The position numbers and the translations under genes were made by a program. From positions 1 through 64,000 of the forward strand of contig NZ_AWFI01000021.1 in the NCBI RefSeq assembly GCF_000682775.1: a stretch of DNA of 64,000 nucleotides, read 5' to 3'. This document shows positions 22,992 to 31,633 of the stretch, piece by piece. Source of the stretch: Hyphomonas sp. L-53-1-40. Lineage in GTDB: Bacteria > Pseudomonadota > Alphaproteobacteria > Caulobacterales > Hyphomonadaceae. Every line of letters begins with the position of its first letter. Position 1 is the first letter of the stretch. The notes under the pieces were generated by a model that was not told the origin of the DNA, did no database searches, and saw only the letters and a list, made by a program, of their open reading frames with translations.

Positions 22992-24818
22992 ATGGAAAAA
23001 CCTGACCAGCGCAATTTTCTGATCGCCATGGTCGCGATGATCGCGTTCGTTTTTGCCTACCAGGCCTTCATCATGAAGCCCGCCCAGGAAGAATTCGAAG
23101 CCAATCAGGCCGTGCGCGAGGCCGAGCAGCAAACCGGCCCGACAGTGGCCTCTGATGCGCCGGCGATTGCTGAAATCAAGCCGGTCGAGGAAGCGCTGCA
23201 GGATGATGCCCGCGTGCCGTTTGATGCCGCCTCTGTGGATGGGTCGATCCGCCTTGCCGGCTCACGCATCGACGATCTTAGCCTGAAAAAGCACTACCTC
23301 ACTGTCTACAAGGAACAGGAAGTTCGCCTGTTTCGTCCGGAAAACACCGAGTTTGGATATTTCGCCACCTGGTATTGGGCGGATGGATCGAAATTGGTCG
23401 CGGGACGCAATTCGCCCTGGAGCCAAGTCGGGGAAGGGCAGCTGACGCCCGGCAATCCGTTGATGCTGCGGCTCGAGACAGAAGGCCTTGTCATCGACCG
23501 TGTGATCTCTGTTGATGAGGACTATCTCTTCACCTTCACGGATACGGTCACCAATAATTCCGGCGAAGCGCGCCAGCTTCGCGCGATTGGCTCGATCGAG
23601 CGGCATGGGGATTACAAGGAATTCCTTGAGACAACCGATCCGGGCTCCTCGGCCAAGAACGGCCTTGCACATATGGGTCTGATGGGCGTCGTGAACGGCG
23701 AACTGCGCCTGAAGAAATACAAGCCCTTGTTCCAGTTGAAGGACATCAAGGGCGAGACCAGTGAAGGCACGTTCCCATCTGACCAGGGCGGTTGGTGGGG
23801 CCTGTCGGACATGTATTGGCTGGGCGCGCTCGTGCCCCAACAGGACCAGTTCTTTGCGGGCCTTGTTGACAAGCGCAAGCTGTCACGTGGCCAGCCGCTG
23901 GAAGTGCGCACGGAATCCGCGCCACTGACGATTGCGCCCGGCGAAAGCCAGACCATGGCCAACAGCCTTTATGCCGGTGCGAAACGGTTTGAAGTGCTGC
24001 AACAGTATCAGAACGAACTGGGTATTCCCCGCATGGTGGATGCCATCGACTGGGGCTGGGCTTTCTTCCTGACCAAACCCTTCTTCTATGCGCTGGAATG
24101 GCTGTCCGGCATTGTGGGCTCGTTTGGCTGGGCGATTCTGGCCTTCACGGTTCTGATCAAGCTCCCGCTCGTGCCGCTCTACAATCAGAGCTACAAATCC
24201 ATGGCGAAGATGAAGAAGCTGCAGGAACCGATGCAGGAGATCCGCGAGCGCTTCAAAGCCGATCCGCAGCGCCAGCAGCAGGAAGTCATGAAGCTGTACA
24301 AACAGGAAGGCGCGAACCCAGTCGGCGGCTGTTTGCCGATCCTGTTCACGATCCCGATCTTCTATGCGCTCTACAAGACGCTCTATGTCACGATTGAGAT
24401 GCGCCATGCCTCGTTCGGCTTCCTGAAGGATTTGTCGGCACCCGATCCAACGGCCATCGGCAACCTGTTTGGTCTTATCCCGTGGTGGTCAGCCGCAGAC
24501 ATCAAGGCGATTCCGATCATCGGCATCATCATCGGTATTGGTATCCTGCCAATTCTCTATGGCGTTACCATGGCGGCCATCCAGACGCTCAGCCCGCCAC
24601 CCCCAGACCCGACACAGCGCCGGATCATTCAGGCCATGCCACTGGTCTTCATGTTCGTGTTCGGCGGATTTGCAGCAGGTCTTGTGATGTACTGGGTATG
24701 GTCAAACCTGCTCTCCTTCGCGCAGCAATATTTCATCATGCGGCGGAACGGTGTCGACACCGAGATTGGCAAATTTGTCAGCCGACTTGTGCGCGGCAAG
24801 AAGAAAGCGGCGGACTAG
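22992..24818 (+). CDS. yidC: Membrane protein insertase YidC
   Basis: A 608-residue Gram-negative YidC. The first transmembrane helix is at about 8-25 (FLIAMVAMIAFVFAYQAFI), followed by a large periplasmic beta domain (about 60-340), then the conserved insertase core with five helices beginning near GIVGSFGWAILAFTVLIKLPLVPL. The conserved core Arg is in NQSYKSMAKMKKLQEPMQEIRERF context, followed by GCLPILFTIPIFYALYKTL. Starting at ATG 22992 (MEKPDQRN) rather than the in-frame TTG at 22974. It inserts membrane proteins alone or with SecYEG. engB follows 4 bp later. Confidence 0.96.
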   Translation: MEKPDQRNFLIAMVAMIAFVFAYQAFIMKPAQEEFEANQAVREAEQQTGPTVASDAPAIAEIKPVEEALQDDARVPFDAASVDGSIRLAGSRIDDLSLKKHYLTVYKEQEVRLFRPENTEFGYFATWYWADGSKLVAGRNSPWSQVGEGQLTPGNPLMLRLETEGLVIDRVISVDEDYLFTFTDTVTNNSGEARQLRAIGSIERHGDYKEFLETTDPGSSAKNGLAHMGLMGVVNGELRLKKYKPLFQLKDIKGETSEGTFPSDQGGWWGLSDMYWLGALVPQQDQFFAGLVDKRKLSRGQPLEVRTESAPLTIAPGESQTMANSLYAGAKRFEVLQQYQNELGIPRMVDAIDWGWAFFLTKPFFYALEWLSGIVGSFGWAILAFTVLIKLPLVPLYNQSYKSMAKMKKLQEPMQEIRERFKADPQRQQQEVMKLYKQEGANPVGGCLPILFTIPIFYALYKTLYVTIEMRHASFGFLKDLSAPDPTAIGNLFGLIPWWSAADIKAIPIIGIIIGIGILPILYGVTMAAIQTLSPPPPDPTQRRIIQAMPLVFMFVFGGFAAGLVMYWVWSNLLSFAQQYFIMRRNGVDTEIGKFVSRLVRGKKKAAD

Positions 24819-24822
24819 TCTG

Positions 24823-25464
24823 ATGGAAACCGGAGACGCCTTCAGTGAAGACGCGCTCGAAGCGGGCCGCGTCCTGTTCGCCGGGTCGGTCGTGTTTGTC
24901 AAAGGCGTGGTGGACCTGAAAGGCCTGCCCACAGCGGATCGTCCGGAGGTCTGCTTTGCGGGCCGGTCCAATGTCGGCAAGTCATCCCTCATCAATGCGC
25001 TGACCAATCGCGCGAAACTGGCGCGGTCTTCGGCTGAGCCGGGCCGCACGCGCGAGATCAATTATTTTGACCTCGGCGAAGGCCGCATGTTCCTCGTCGA
25101 TCTGCCGGGCTTTGGCTATGCCAAGGTCAGCCGGACACAGGCCGAGGGCTGGATGCGGCTGACACGCTCCTATCTTCGGGGCCGTCCATCATTGCGCCGG
25201 GTGTTCCTGTTGGTCGATTCTCGCCGGGGCCTGATGGACACTGACGAGGAGGTAATGACCATGCTCGACAAGTCGGCGGTCACCTATCAGATCGTCCTGA
25301 CCAAGGTCGACAAGATGCAGAAGTCCGAAGTCGAAAAGCTCGTTGAAGAGATCGCCGGCAAGCTGAAGAAACGCGGCGCGGCGCATCCAATTGTTCGCCA
25401 GACTTCGTCTGAGAAGGGGTGGGGCATCCCCGAACTTCGCGCCGAAATCGCCGGACTGGAATAG
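24823..25464 (+). CDS. engB: Ribosome biogenesis GTPase EngB (YihA/YsxC)
   Basis: A 213-residue GTPase for large-subunit assembly. G1 is GRSNVGKSS (residues 47-55), G3 DLPGFGYAKVS, G4 TKVDK, with a VDSRRGLMDTDEE switch-following region and RQTSSEKGWGIPELR near the end. The ATG at 24823 follows the yidC stop by 4 bp; the longer frame upstream overlaps yidC and is not conserved. Confidence 0.96.
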   Translation: METGDAFSEDALEAGRVLFAGSVVFVKGVVDLKGLPTADRPEVCFAGRSNVGKSSLINALTNRAKLARSSAEPGRTREINYFDLGEGRMFLVDLPGFGYAKVSRTQAEGWMRLTRSYLRGRPSLRRVFLLVDSRRGLMDTDEEVMTMLDKSAVTYQIVLTKVDKMQKSEVEKLVEEIAGKLKKRGAAHPIVRQTSSEKGWGIPELRAEIAGLE

Positions 25465-25518
25465 TGCCACGAATTGAGATTACATGTGCGCCGGAGAATA
25501 ATCTGGAGCCGTGCATTC

Positions 25519-25980
25519 ATGCCAATCGAGATCAAAGTTGATGACGTGACCAGCCCTGCAATGCTGGCCCTTCTCCAGACGCACGCGAATTTGATGTTGG
25601 CATTATCCCCTCCGGGCAGTTGCCACTTCCTGCCTGCGGAAGGATTGCGGGCACCGGACGTGACAGTCTGGTCAATGTGGGACGAGGAAGTTCTCGTTGG
25701 GTGCGGGGCACTGAAGGAGTTGCCAGGCGGTGTGGGCGAAGTGAAATCCATGCATACGCGTTCGGACCTGCGCGGGCAGGGGCATGGCCGCCGCATGCTG
25801 GAACACATCATGGCCGAAGCAGAGCAGCGCAACTATTCGGCGCTGTATCTGGAAACCGGGTCCATGGTCGGATTCCTGCCAGCACGGCGCATCTATGAGG
25901 CGTATGGCTTTGTCTATTGTTCGCCATTTGGTGACTACACGTTGGATCCGAACAGCGTGTACATGCATCGGGCCCTATAG
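25519..25980 (+). CDS. GNAT family N-acetyltransferase
   Basis: A 153-residue acetyltransferase of the ElaA/YjdJ-like shape seen in alphaproteobacteria: [19 protein letters not shown], then [29 protein letters not shown] with the acetyl-CoA loop R-G-Q-G-H-G, and [19 protein letters not shown] near the end. Substrate unknown. Between engB and argB, 54 bp from the former and 44 bp from the latter, so probably part of the same transcript. Start set at ATG 25519 by homology. Confidence 0.88.
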   Translation: MPIEIKVDDVTSPAMLALLQTHANLMLALSPPGSCHFLPAEGLRAPDVTVWSMWDEEVLVGCGALKELPGGVGEVKSMHTRSDLRGQGHGRRMLEHIMAEAEQRNYSALYLETGSMVGFLPARRIYEAYGFVYCSPFGDYTLDPNSVYMHRAL

Positions 25981-26024
25981 AATTCGAGTTTGTCACGGCG
26001 GCGATCCGCGCTAAAGGGGCCCGC

Positions 26025-26921
26025 ATGACAGACCAGATCTCCGCTGCGCAATTCACCGCCCAGACGCTCTCAGAAGCGCTGCCCTATATCCAGCGCTATG
26101 CTGGCAAGACAATTGTCGTGAAATATGGTGGCCACGCCATGGTGGACGAGCGCCTGTCGGCAATCTTTGCGCGCGACGTGGTTTTGCTGAAAACACTGGG
26201 AATTCATCCCGTCATCGTGCATGGCGGCGGGCCTCAGATTGGCAAATTGCTGGACCGGCTGGGCATCGTGTCCGAATTCAAGGGCGGCCTGCGGGTAACC
26301 GACGAAGCGACGATGGAAGTGGTCGAGATGGTCCTGTCGGGGCCTATCAACAAATCCATTGTGCGGGCGATCAATCAGGCGGGCGGCAAGGCCGTTGGCC
26401 TGTCCGGGTCGGACGGCAATCTGATCCAGGCCGAGAAAGCCAAGAAAACCGAACGCGATCCGGACAGCCATATCGAACAGGTTCTGGACCTAGGATTTGT
26501 GGGTGAGCCGACTGCAGTGGATACAAGCGTGATTGATGCGCTCCTGAAATCCGACTCCCAGTTGATCCCGGTGGTTGCTCCGGTCGGAGTTGGCAAGGAT
26601 GGCCATCGTTACAATGTGAATGCAGACACATCTGCCGGCGCGCTGGCCTCGGCACTGGGCGCCAGCCGCCTGTTCCTGCTGACAGATGTCGCTGGCGTGC
26701 TCGACAAGCAGAAGAATCTGATGCGCGAGCTTGCCGTGGATGCCATTCCTGACCTGATCTCGGACGGCACAGCTGCAGGTGGCATGATACCGAAGCTTGA
26801 AACTGCCGCCCAATCCGTAAAACATGGGGTCGGGGCGGCAGTGATCCTCGATGGGCGTGCCCCGCACGCCCTGCTCATGGAGCTATTTACCGAACATGGC
26901 GCAGGTACGCTCATTTCTTAA
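26025..26921 (+). CDS. argB: Acetylglutamate kinase
   Basis: A 298-residue amino-acid kinase; phosphorylates N-acetylglutamate in arginine synthesis. Motifs: VVKYGGHAM with Lys33, [45 protein letters not shown] and [27 protein letters not shown]. The length and N-terminal helix (residues 1-25) suit the arginine-sensitive hexameric type. It overlaps the next gene by 26 bp. argG lies 23 kb away. Confidence 0.97.
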   Translation: MTDQISAAQFTAQTLSEALPYIQRYAGKTIVVKYGGHAMVDERLSAIFARDVVLLKTLGIHPVIVHGGGPQIGKLLDRLGIVSEFKGGLRVTDEATMEVVEMVLSGPINKSIVRAINQAGGKAVGLSGSDGNLIQAEKAKKTERDPDSHIEQVLDLGFVGEPTAVDTSVIDALLKSDSQLIPVVAPVGVGKDGHRYNVNADTSAGALASALGASRLFLLTDVAGVLDKQKNLMRELAVDAIPDLISDGTAAGGMIPKLETAAQSVKHGVGAAVILDGRAPHALLMELFTEHGAGTLIS

Positions 26922-27927
26922 AGGTCTTGCTTTTGTTGCAGCAGCGGCGGGTTTGCCCGCACTCGCGCAGGCACAGGGGACAGGCGATGGCTGGAAGCTG
27001 TGTAATGAGACCAGCTTTATCATCGAAACGGCGGTCGGCCGCCCTGTAGGCGGCTCCGTCAATGTGGATGGCTGGACCAAATTGCAGCCAGGCTCCTGTC
27101 AGGTCGCCGTGCGTGCGCCGCTCGATCCGAAAATCCACTATGTCTATGGGCGCACATCGACTGCCCATCGGGGTGGCCTGAGAGAGTGGGGCGGCGAGCG
27201 CGAACTGTGCGTGGACCCGACCGGTGGTTTCTCGTTGGAAAGCCCGCCCAATTGCAATGCAATGGGTCTGGAAGCGCGAGGTTTCCGGGCGGTCGACATT
27301 TCCAGCCGCTCCCGCTGGACGACAACTTTCACCGAAATCGAAAATTATGACCGCGCGACCGCGCAGGCAGCCGGGATTCAGCGCCTACTGGAAGAGGCGG
27401 GCGTATTGTCAGGCGCGATTGATGGCCGGATCGGATACAAGACCCGCACCGCGATCGGAAAATTTCTGGAAGAGAACAATCTGCCTGACTCGACGTCGGA
27501 TTCAGACCTCATCGACTTCCTGGAGCAGGTGGCGAAGGAGAATGGCCGCAATGTCGGGTTTACCCTGTGCAACCGCACCGACAAACGGATCTGGAGCGCC
27601 ATCGGACGCCGCGGCACCGAGGGCTGGGAGAGCCGAGGCTGGTGGATGCTGGAGGCGGGAGGTTGCGCGCGGGTAATCGACAAGGCCCTGCGCGGCACCG
27701 AGCACTATGTCTTTGGTGAGATGGAAGATGGTACCCGCATCCGAACGCTGGCAAAGGCCTCGGACCCGTTCTGTGTGGGCCGGGCAAAGTTTGCGATCGT
27801 TGGCCGGGACGACTGCGAGGCGTCCGCCTACCGCACCGCGCTGTTCGCCGCCGCGCCGGAGCCAGTTGACCAGCGTCTCGTGTTTGAGTTCTTCGAGCGG
27901 GACTTCGCCAAGGCCGGTAGTCAATGA
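26896..27927 (+). CDS. Secreted protein with two DUF1036 domains and a central PG-binding-like segment
   Basis: A 343-residue exported protein. Signal peptide [27 protein letters not shown]. The first DUF1036 unit runs about 30-140 (WKLCNETSF...[10 protein letters not shown]...HYVYGRTS...LCVDPTGGF). The middle, about 155-205, resembles a peptidoglycan-binding repeat: [19 protein letters not shown] and [18 protein letters not shown]. The second DUF1036 unit runs about 215-310 (FTLCNRTD...[15 protein letters not shown]...HYVFGEMED...FCVGRAKF). The start lies inside argB (26 bp overlap) and the end overlaps the nucleotidase by 4 bp. Role unknown, plausibly envelope. Confidence 0.85.
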   Translation: MAQVRSFLKGLAFVAAAAGLPALAQAQGTGDGWKLCNETSFIIETAVGRPVGGSVNVDGWTKLQPGSCQVAVRAPLDPKIHYVYGRTSTAHRGGLREWGGERELCVDPTGGFSLESPPNCNAMGLEARGFRAVDISSRSRWTTTFTEIENYDRATAQAAGIQRLLEEAGVLSGAIDGRIGYKTRTAIGKFLEENNLPDSTSDSDLIDFLEQVAKENGRNVGFTLCNRTDKRIWSAIGRRGTEGWESRGWWMLEAGGCARVIDKALRGTEHYVFGEMEDGTRIRTLAKASDPFCVGRAKFAIVGRDDCEASAYRTALFAAAPEPVDQRLVFEFFERDFAKAGSQ

Positions 27928-28670
27928 CCTCTCCCAAGGCGGGTGTGCACCTGGCACCGTTCGGCAATTTCGGCCATGTTACGGATTGGGTGTTCGACCT
28001 CGACAATACGCTCTATCCAGCGGAGTGCGACCTGTTCGCCGAGATCGACACGCGCATGACGGATTTCGTCTCGCGCCTGTTGGAATTGCCGCCGCTGGAG
28101 GCGCGCAAGGTGCAGAAGCATTATTATACGACCTATGGTACGACGCTGTCCGGCCTGATGAAGGTGCACAAGATCGATCCTGCCGATTTTCTGCATCATG
28201 TGCATGACATAGACTTGTCGCCACTGCCGGACTTGCCGGTATTGCGCCAGGCAATCAGCGCGCTGCCGGGCCGGAAATTCGTTTACACGAATGGCTCGCG
28301 TCGCCATGCCGAGCGGGTTGTTGGCAAGATGGGCCTGGAAGACCTGTTCCATGGGAGCTTCGGTATCGAGGATGCTGAATACACTCCCAAGCCGAACCAG
28401 AGCTCCTATGACCGGTTCTGTGCCCTTCATGATGTGGCCCCGCGCAAGGCAATCTTTTTCGAGGATCTCGCGCGCAATCTCCTTCCCGCCAAGGATATGG
28501 GCTTCACGACGGTTCTGGTACACTCCGAAAAGGATTGGAGCCACGAGCCGATTGAGGCGCGACCCGCCAATCTGGACGATCTGTTGGGGGATGACGGGCC
28601 CGACCACATAGACTATGTGACGGGCGACCTTGCTGCCTTCCTTGAGGCGGCGATTGAAACACTAGAATAA
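27924..28670 (+). CDS. Pyrimidine 5'-nucleotidase (HAD superfamily)
   Basis: A 248-residue HAD hydrolase of the SDT1/pyrimidine 5'-nucleotidase type. Motif I VFDLDNTLYP holds the nucleophile Asp; motif II is YTNGSRRHAERV; motif III/IV lies in EYTPKPNQSSYDRF and AIFFEDLARNLLPAKDMGFTTVLV. It would remove phosphate from UMP/CMP-like nucleotides. ATGA overlap with the DUF1036 gene, 21 bp before dapD. Confidence 0.92.
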   Translation: MTSPKAGVHLAPFGNFGHVTDWVFDLDNTLYPAECDLFAEIDTRMTDFVSRLLELPPLEARKVQKHYYTTYGTTLSGLMKVHKIDPADFLHHVHDIDLSPLPDLPVLRQAISALPGRKFVYTNGSRRHAERVVGKMGLEDLFHGSFGIEDAEYTPKPNQSSYDRFCALHDVAPRKAIFFEDLARNLLPAKDMGFTTVLVHSEKDWSHEPIEARPANLDDLLGDDGPDHIDYVTGDLAAFLEAAIETLE

Positions 28671-28691
28671 GACCTGCCCCCGGAGAGACAG

Positions 28692-29549
28692 ATGACACAA
28701 GCCCTGGCCAATGCGATTGAACAGGCGTGGGAAAGCCGCGACACCCTGAACACAGAGACACGGGGTGAGGTGCGCGAAGCCGTCGAGGCGGCCATTGACC
28801 TGCTCGACTCCGGTGAGGCCCGCGTGGCCAGCCCGAATGGCGACGGCAACTGGACTGTCCATCAATGGCTGAAGAAGGCTGTCCTGCTGTCCTTCCGCTT
28901 GAATGCCAATGGCATGATTTCTGGCGTGCCCGGCGGTGGCAATTGGTGGGACAAGGTCCCATCGAAGTTCCAGGGCTGGGGCTCATCCGAATTCGAGGCG
29001 GCCGGATTCCGTGCAGTTCCGCCCGCCGCTGTACGGCGTGGCGCCTATATCGCGAAGAATGCAGTCCTGATGCCGTCCTATGTGAACATCGGCGCCTATG
29101 TTGGCGAAGGCACAATGATCGACACGTGGGCGTCCGTCGGCTCGTGCGCGCAGGTCGGCAAAAATTGCCATATCTCGGCCGGCACCGGCATTGGCGGCGT
29201 CCTTGAACCGCTGCAGGCGAACCCGACCATCATTGAAGACAATTGTTTCATTGGCGCGCGGTCCGAAGTGGTCGAAGGGGTGGTCGTCGGAGAAGGGTCC
29301 GTCATCGCCATGGGTGTCTTCATCACCCAGTCCACCAAGATCGTGGATCGCCACAGCGGCGAGATCACCTATGGCAGGGTGCCGCCTTATTCCGTCGTCG
29401 TGCCGGGCACGCTGCCCGACAAGAATGGCGGCCCGCATCGTCAAGACCGTCGATGCGCAGACCCGCTCAAAGACCGGTGTCAACGAGCTGCTGCGGGACT
29501 GATCCAATGCAAAGGGCCTGTCCCGTGCTGCCGTGGCGGCACGGTTTGA
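28692..29549 (+). CDS. dapD: Tetrahydrodipicolinate N-succinyltransferase, C-terminus frameshifted
   Basis: The lysine/diaminopimelate enzyme adding succinyl to tetrahydrodipicolinate. Residues 1-251 are standard: [16 protein letters not shown], then left-handed beta-helix repeats ([59 protein letters not shown]), ending [21 protein letters not shown]. After that the frame reads [11 protein letters not shown] and on to a stop at 29549. The family ending ([21 protein letters not shown]) is present but in the +1 frame, stopping at 29502. About 17 nt encoding the expected SLYCA segment seem missing. Mutation or assembly error; see findings. Confidence 0.9.
   Translation: MTQALANAIEQAWESRDTLNTETRGEVREAVEAAIDLLDSGEARVASPNGDGNWTVHQWLKKAVLLSFRLNANGMISGVPGGGNWWDKVPSKFQGWGSSEFEAAGFRAVPPAAVRRGAYIAKNAVLMPSYVNIGAYVGEGTMIDTWASVGSCAQVGKNCHISAGTGIGGVLEPLQANPTIIEDNCFIGARSEVVEGVVVGEGSVIAMGVFITQSTKIVDRHSGEITYGRVPPYSVVVPGTLPDKNGGPHRQDRRCADPLKDRCQRAAAGLIQCKGPVPCCRGGTV
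29523..29547 (+). terminator. Weak hairpin terminator after dapD
   Basis: CCGTGCTGCC (29523-29532) and GGCGGCACGG (29535-29544) pair with one G-T wobble, followed by only three T. It lies just past the original dapD stop (29500-29502) and inside the frameshifted extension, which supports 29502 as the ancestral end of the gene. Confidence 0.5.
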
Positions 29550-29604
29550 CAGGACGTTCAATGCGCTCCCATCCTGCCTGAAATCAGGAAAAGGGGAGGG
29601 CTGA

Positions 29605-30099
29605 ATGGCCAAGTCACTGAAACAGCACAAGCCGGTCGGTGAGGACTATCTGGCGACTGTTAGTCCGAAGCTGCGGGTCACGCATGCATTCCCGTTTCCG
29701 GCGTCCGCCGTCTGGGCCGCCTTGCTGGACGCAGAGGCATGGACGGAATGGCTGCCGATCACGAAGGTGGTTTGGACGAGCCCGGAACCTTTTGGGGCCG
29801 GGACAACTCGCACCGTCGAAATCGGCGACCAGATAGTCGAGGAAACCTTCTTCGCTTGGGAAGAGGGCAAGCGAATGGCTTTCCGGTTTGAAAGGTCGAC
29901 GCTGCCGGTCTCGGCCGCGGTTGAGGACTATGTCGTGGTTGAAACGCCGGAAGGCTGCGAGCTGCGCTGGGCGGGCAAGGCCAGCGCGCCGCTAATCCTG
30001 GGTGGCATTGTCTCCAAACAGCTCGCGAAGGGGCTGCGAGACGGTATGCCGAAGCTCGAAGCCCTGATCCGGGACAATCCGGCGCGGTTCGGCCTCTAG
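29605..30099 (+). CDS. SRPBCC family protein
   Basis: A 164-residue START-like (SRPBCC/polyketide cyclase) fold: THAFPFPASAVWAALLDAEAWTEWLPITKVVWTSPEPFGAGTTRTV near the start and KQLAKGLRDGMPKLEALI as the C-terminal helix. These bind hydrophobic ligands; the ligand is unknown. AAAAGGGGAGGGCTG upstream gives a strong ribosome binding site. It overlaps the convergent 83-residue gene by 4 bp. Confidence 0.87.
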   Translation: MAKSLKQHKPVGEDYLATVSPKLRVTHAFPFPASAVWAALLDAEAWTEWLPITKVVWTSPEPFGAGTTRTVEIGDQIVEETFFAWEEGKRMAFRFERSTLPVSAAVEDYVVVETPEGCELRWAGKASAPLILGGIVSKQLAKGLRDGMPKLEALIRDNPARFGL

Positions 30100-30347
30100 C
30101 CTGTTTCCTTCTTGAGAATCAGCCAGCGATAGATGCCGATGAAGTTGATCACGGTGAGGACAATATTCTGATAGAGCAATGGCGGCTCGTTCTCAGCCAT
30201 GCCAATAGCAACCCATGCCGTCGACGAAATAGAGAAGATCACAAAAGCCGTGCCAGTTATCTTCCGACCAAGGTCGGCCGATATCATCACGGCGGCGCAG
30301 ATGCCTGTGCCCATGGCAATCCATTCGAGTGCTTCCAGCATGCTCAT
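30096..30347 (-). CDS. Small three-helix membrane protein
   Basis: An 83-residue hydrophobic protein with three predicted helices (about 6-25, 31-50, 58-76). The pattern, with a polar ADLGRKITG loop between helices 1 and 2 and a LYQNIVLTVINFIGIYRW third helix, resembles half of a PnuC/SemiSWEET-type transporter, but this is a shape comparison only. Family not recognised. ATG at 30341 is an alternative start. Confidence 0.6.
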   Translation of the reverse strand: MSMLEALEWIAMGTGICAAVMISADLGRKITGTAFVIFSISSTAWVAIGMAENEPPLLYQNIVLTVINFIGIYRWLILKKETG

Positions 30348-30415
30348 GTCTCCGGTCGGTTCAATCCGTCTGGAGAATGAATGGTGAAAACCGCTTGAGG
30401 TTCCTTGACCGGGCT

Positions 30416-31519
30416 CTATTGGTCGAAAACGACCACTTGTCGGGCAACGGTGCCTTTATTGTCTTTCAGGTTCTGCAGCGCACCCGTGATACCGTCGAGT
30501 CCGATCCGATCGGAGACAAGATCATCCAGGTGCAACTTGCCTTGCCGGTAGAGTTCGATCAGGCGCGGGAAGTCCACCCTGAACCGGTTCGACCCCATGA
30601 TAGCACCTTGGAGGCGTTTCTCTGTGGCCAGCAATTCAATGCCGGGGATCTCGATATTCACGCCGGGTGAAATCATGCCGATCACGGTTGCCACGCCGCG
30701 TGGCCGCAGCATGTGGTAGGCCTGTTCAGCCGTCTGTTTCAGGCCGACGCATTCGAAGGAGTAGTGGACGCCGCCCTTGGTGAGCTCCTTGACGGCCTCG
30801 ATCGCATTGACCTTGCCCGGATTAACTGTGTCGGTCGCGCCGAAACGAACAGCCATCTGGAGTTTCTCGTCTGACAAGTCGACCGCGATGATGCGGCTTG
30901 CGCCCGCAATCGCGGCACCATTGATCGCGGCCAGTCCGACGCCGCCACAGCCGAGGACGGCAACAGTCGAGCCTGGCTCAACCTTTGCCGAATGGAAGAC
31001 CGAACCAACACCGGTGATGACGCCGCACCCGATCAGGCAGGCCTTGTCCATTGGCATATCCTTGTCGACTGCGCACAGCGCGTTCTCATGGACGAGAATC
31101 TGTTCGGCGAATGAGGAAAGGTTCAGGAACTGGCCCACTTTCTCGCCTTTGATGGCCAGGCGAGGCGCTTCGGTGGGCTGGCGCTGGAACTGGTCCTTGT
31201 TCACTGTGTGGCAGACGGACATGTGGCCCGTGAGGCAGTACTCACAGGTGCCGCAGAAGGGCGACAGGATCGAGATCACATGATCACCCGGCTTGACCGC
31301 CGAGACCATGGAGCCGACCTCTTCGACAATGCCAGCGCTTTCATGCCCAAGGATGACCGGCAGTTCGGCGGGGAAGTTCCCGTCCCAGAAATGCACGTCC
31401 GAATGGCAGACGCCGACCGCCTTCAGCCGGACCAGCACTTCGCGCGGTCCGGGCTTGGAAATCGTGACATCTTCGATGGATAGCGGCGCATTGGGCGCGC
31501 GCATGACAGCAGCCTTCAT
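30416..31519 (-). CDS. Zinc-dependent alcohol dehydrogenase
   Basis: A 367-residue medium-chain dehydrogenase of the class III-related/aryl-alcohol branch. Catalytic zinc ligands are Cys38 (GVCHSD) and His59-Glu60 (GHESAG) plus a later Cys (DKACLIGCG). The structural zinc set is Cys89, Cys92, Cys95, Cys103. The NAD motif is VLGCGGVGLAAINGA. It oxidises an alcohol with NAD(P)+; substrate unknown. Leftward and apparently monocistronic; GGAAGAC precedes the ATG. Confidence 0.93.
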   Translation of the reverse strand: MKAAVMRAPNAPLSIEDVTISKPGPREVLVRLKAVGVCHSDVHFWDGNFPAELPVILGHESAGIVEEVGSMVSAVKPGDHVISILSPFCGTCEYCLTGHMSVCHTVNKDQFQRQPTEAPRLAIKGEKVGQFLNLSSFAEQILVHENALCAVDKDMPMDKACLIGCGVITGVGSVFHSAKVEPGSTVAVLGCGGVGLAAINGAAIAGASRIIAVDLSDEKLQMAVRFGATDTVNPGKVNAIEAVKELTKGGVHYSFECVGLKQTAEQAYHMLRPRGVATVIGMISPGVNIEIPGIELLATEKRLQGAIMGSNRFRVDFPRLIELYRQGKLHLDDLVSDRIGLDGITGALQNLKDNKGTVARQVVVFDQ

Positions 31520-31633
31520 GGGTCTTCCTCCTGTGGCCGGTCTCCGCGCTCTTGGTGGCGCAGATGACCGAGTATGGGAGGAAGTGTCCCTCAGAATGCG
31601 CCGCCTGAACAGGCCCTACGCTGGGGCAGGGGG

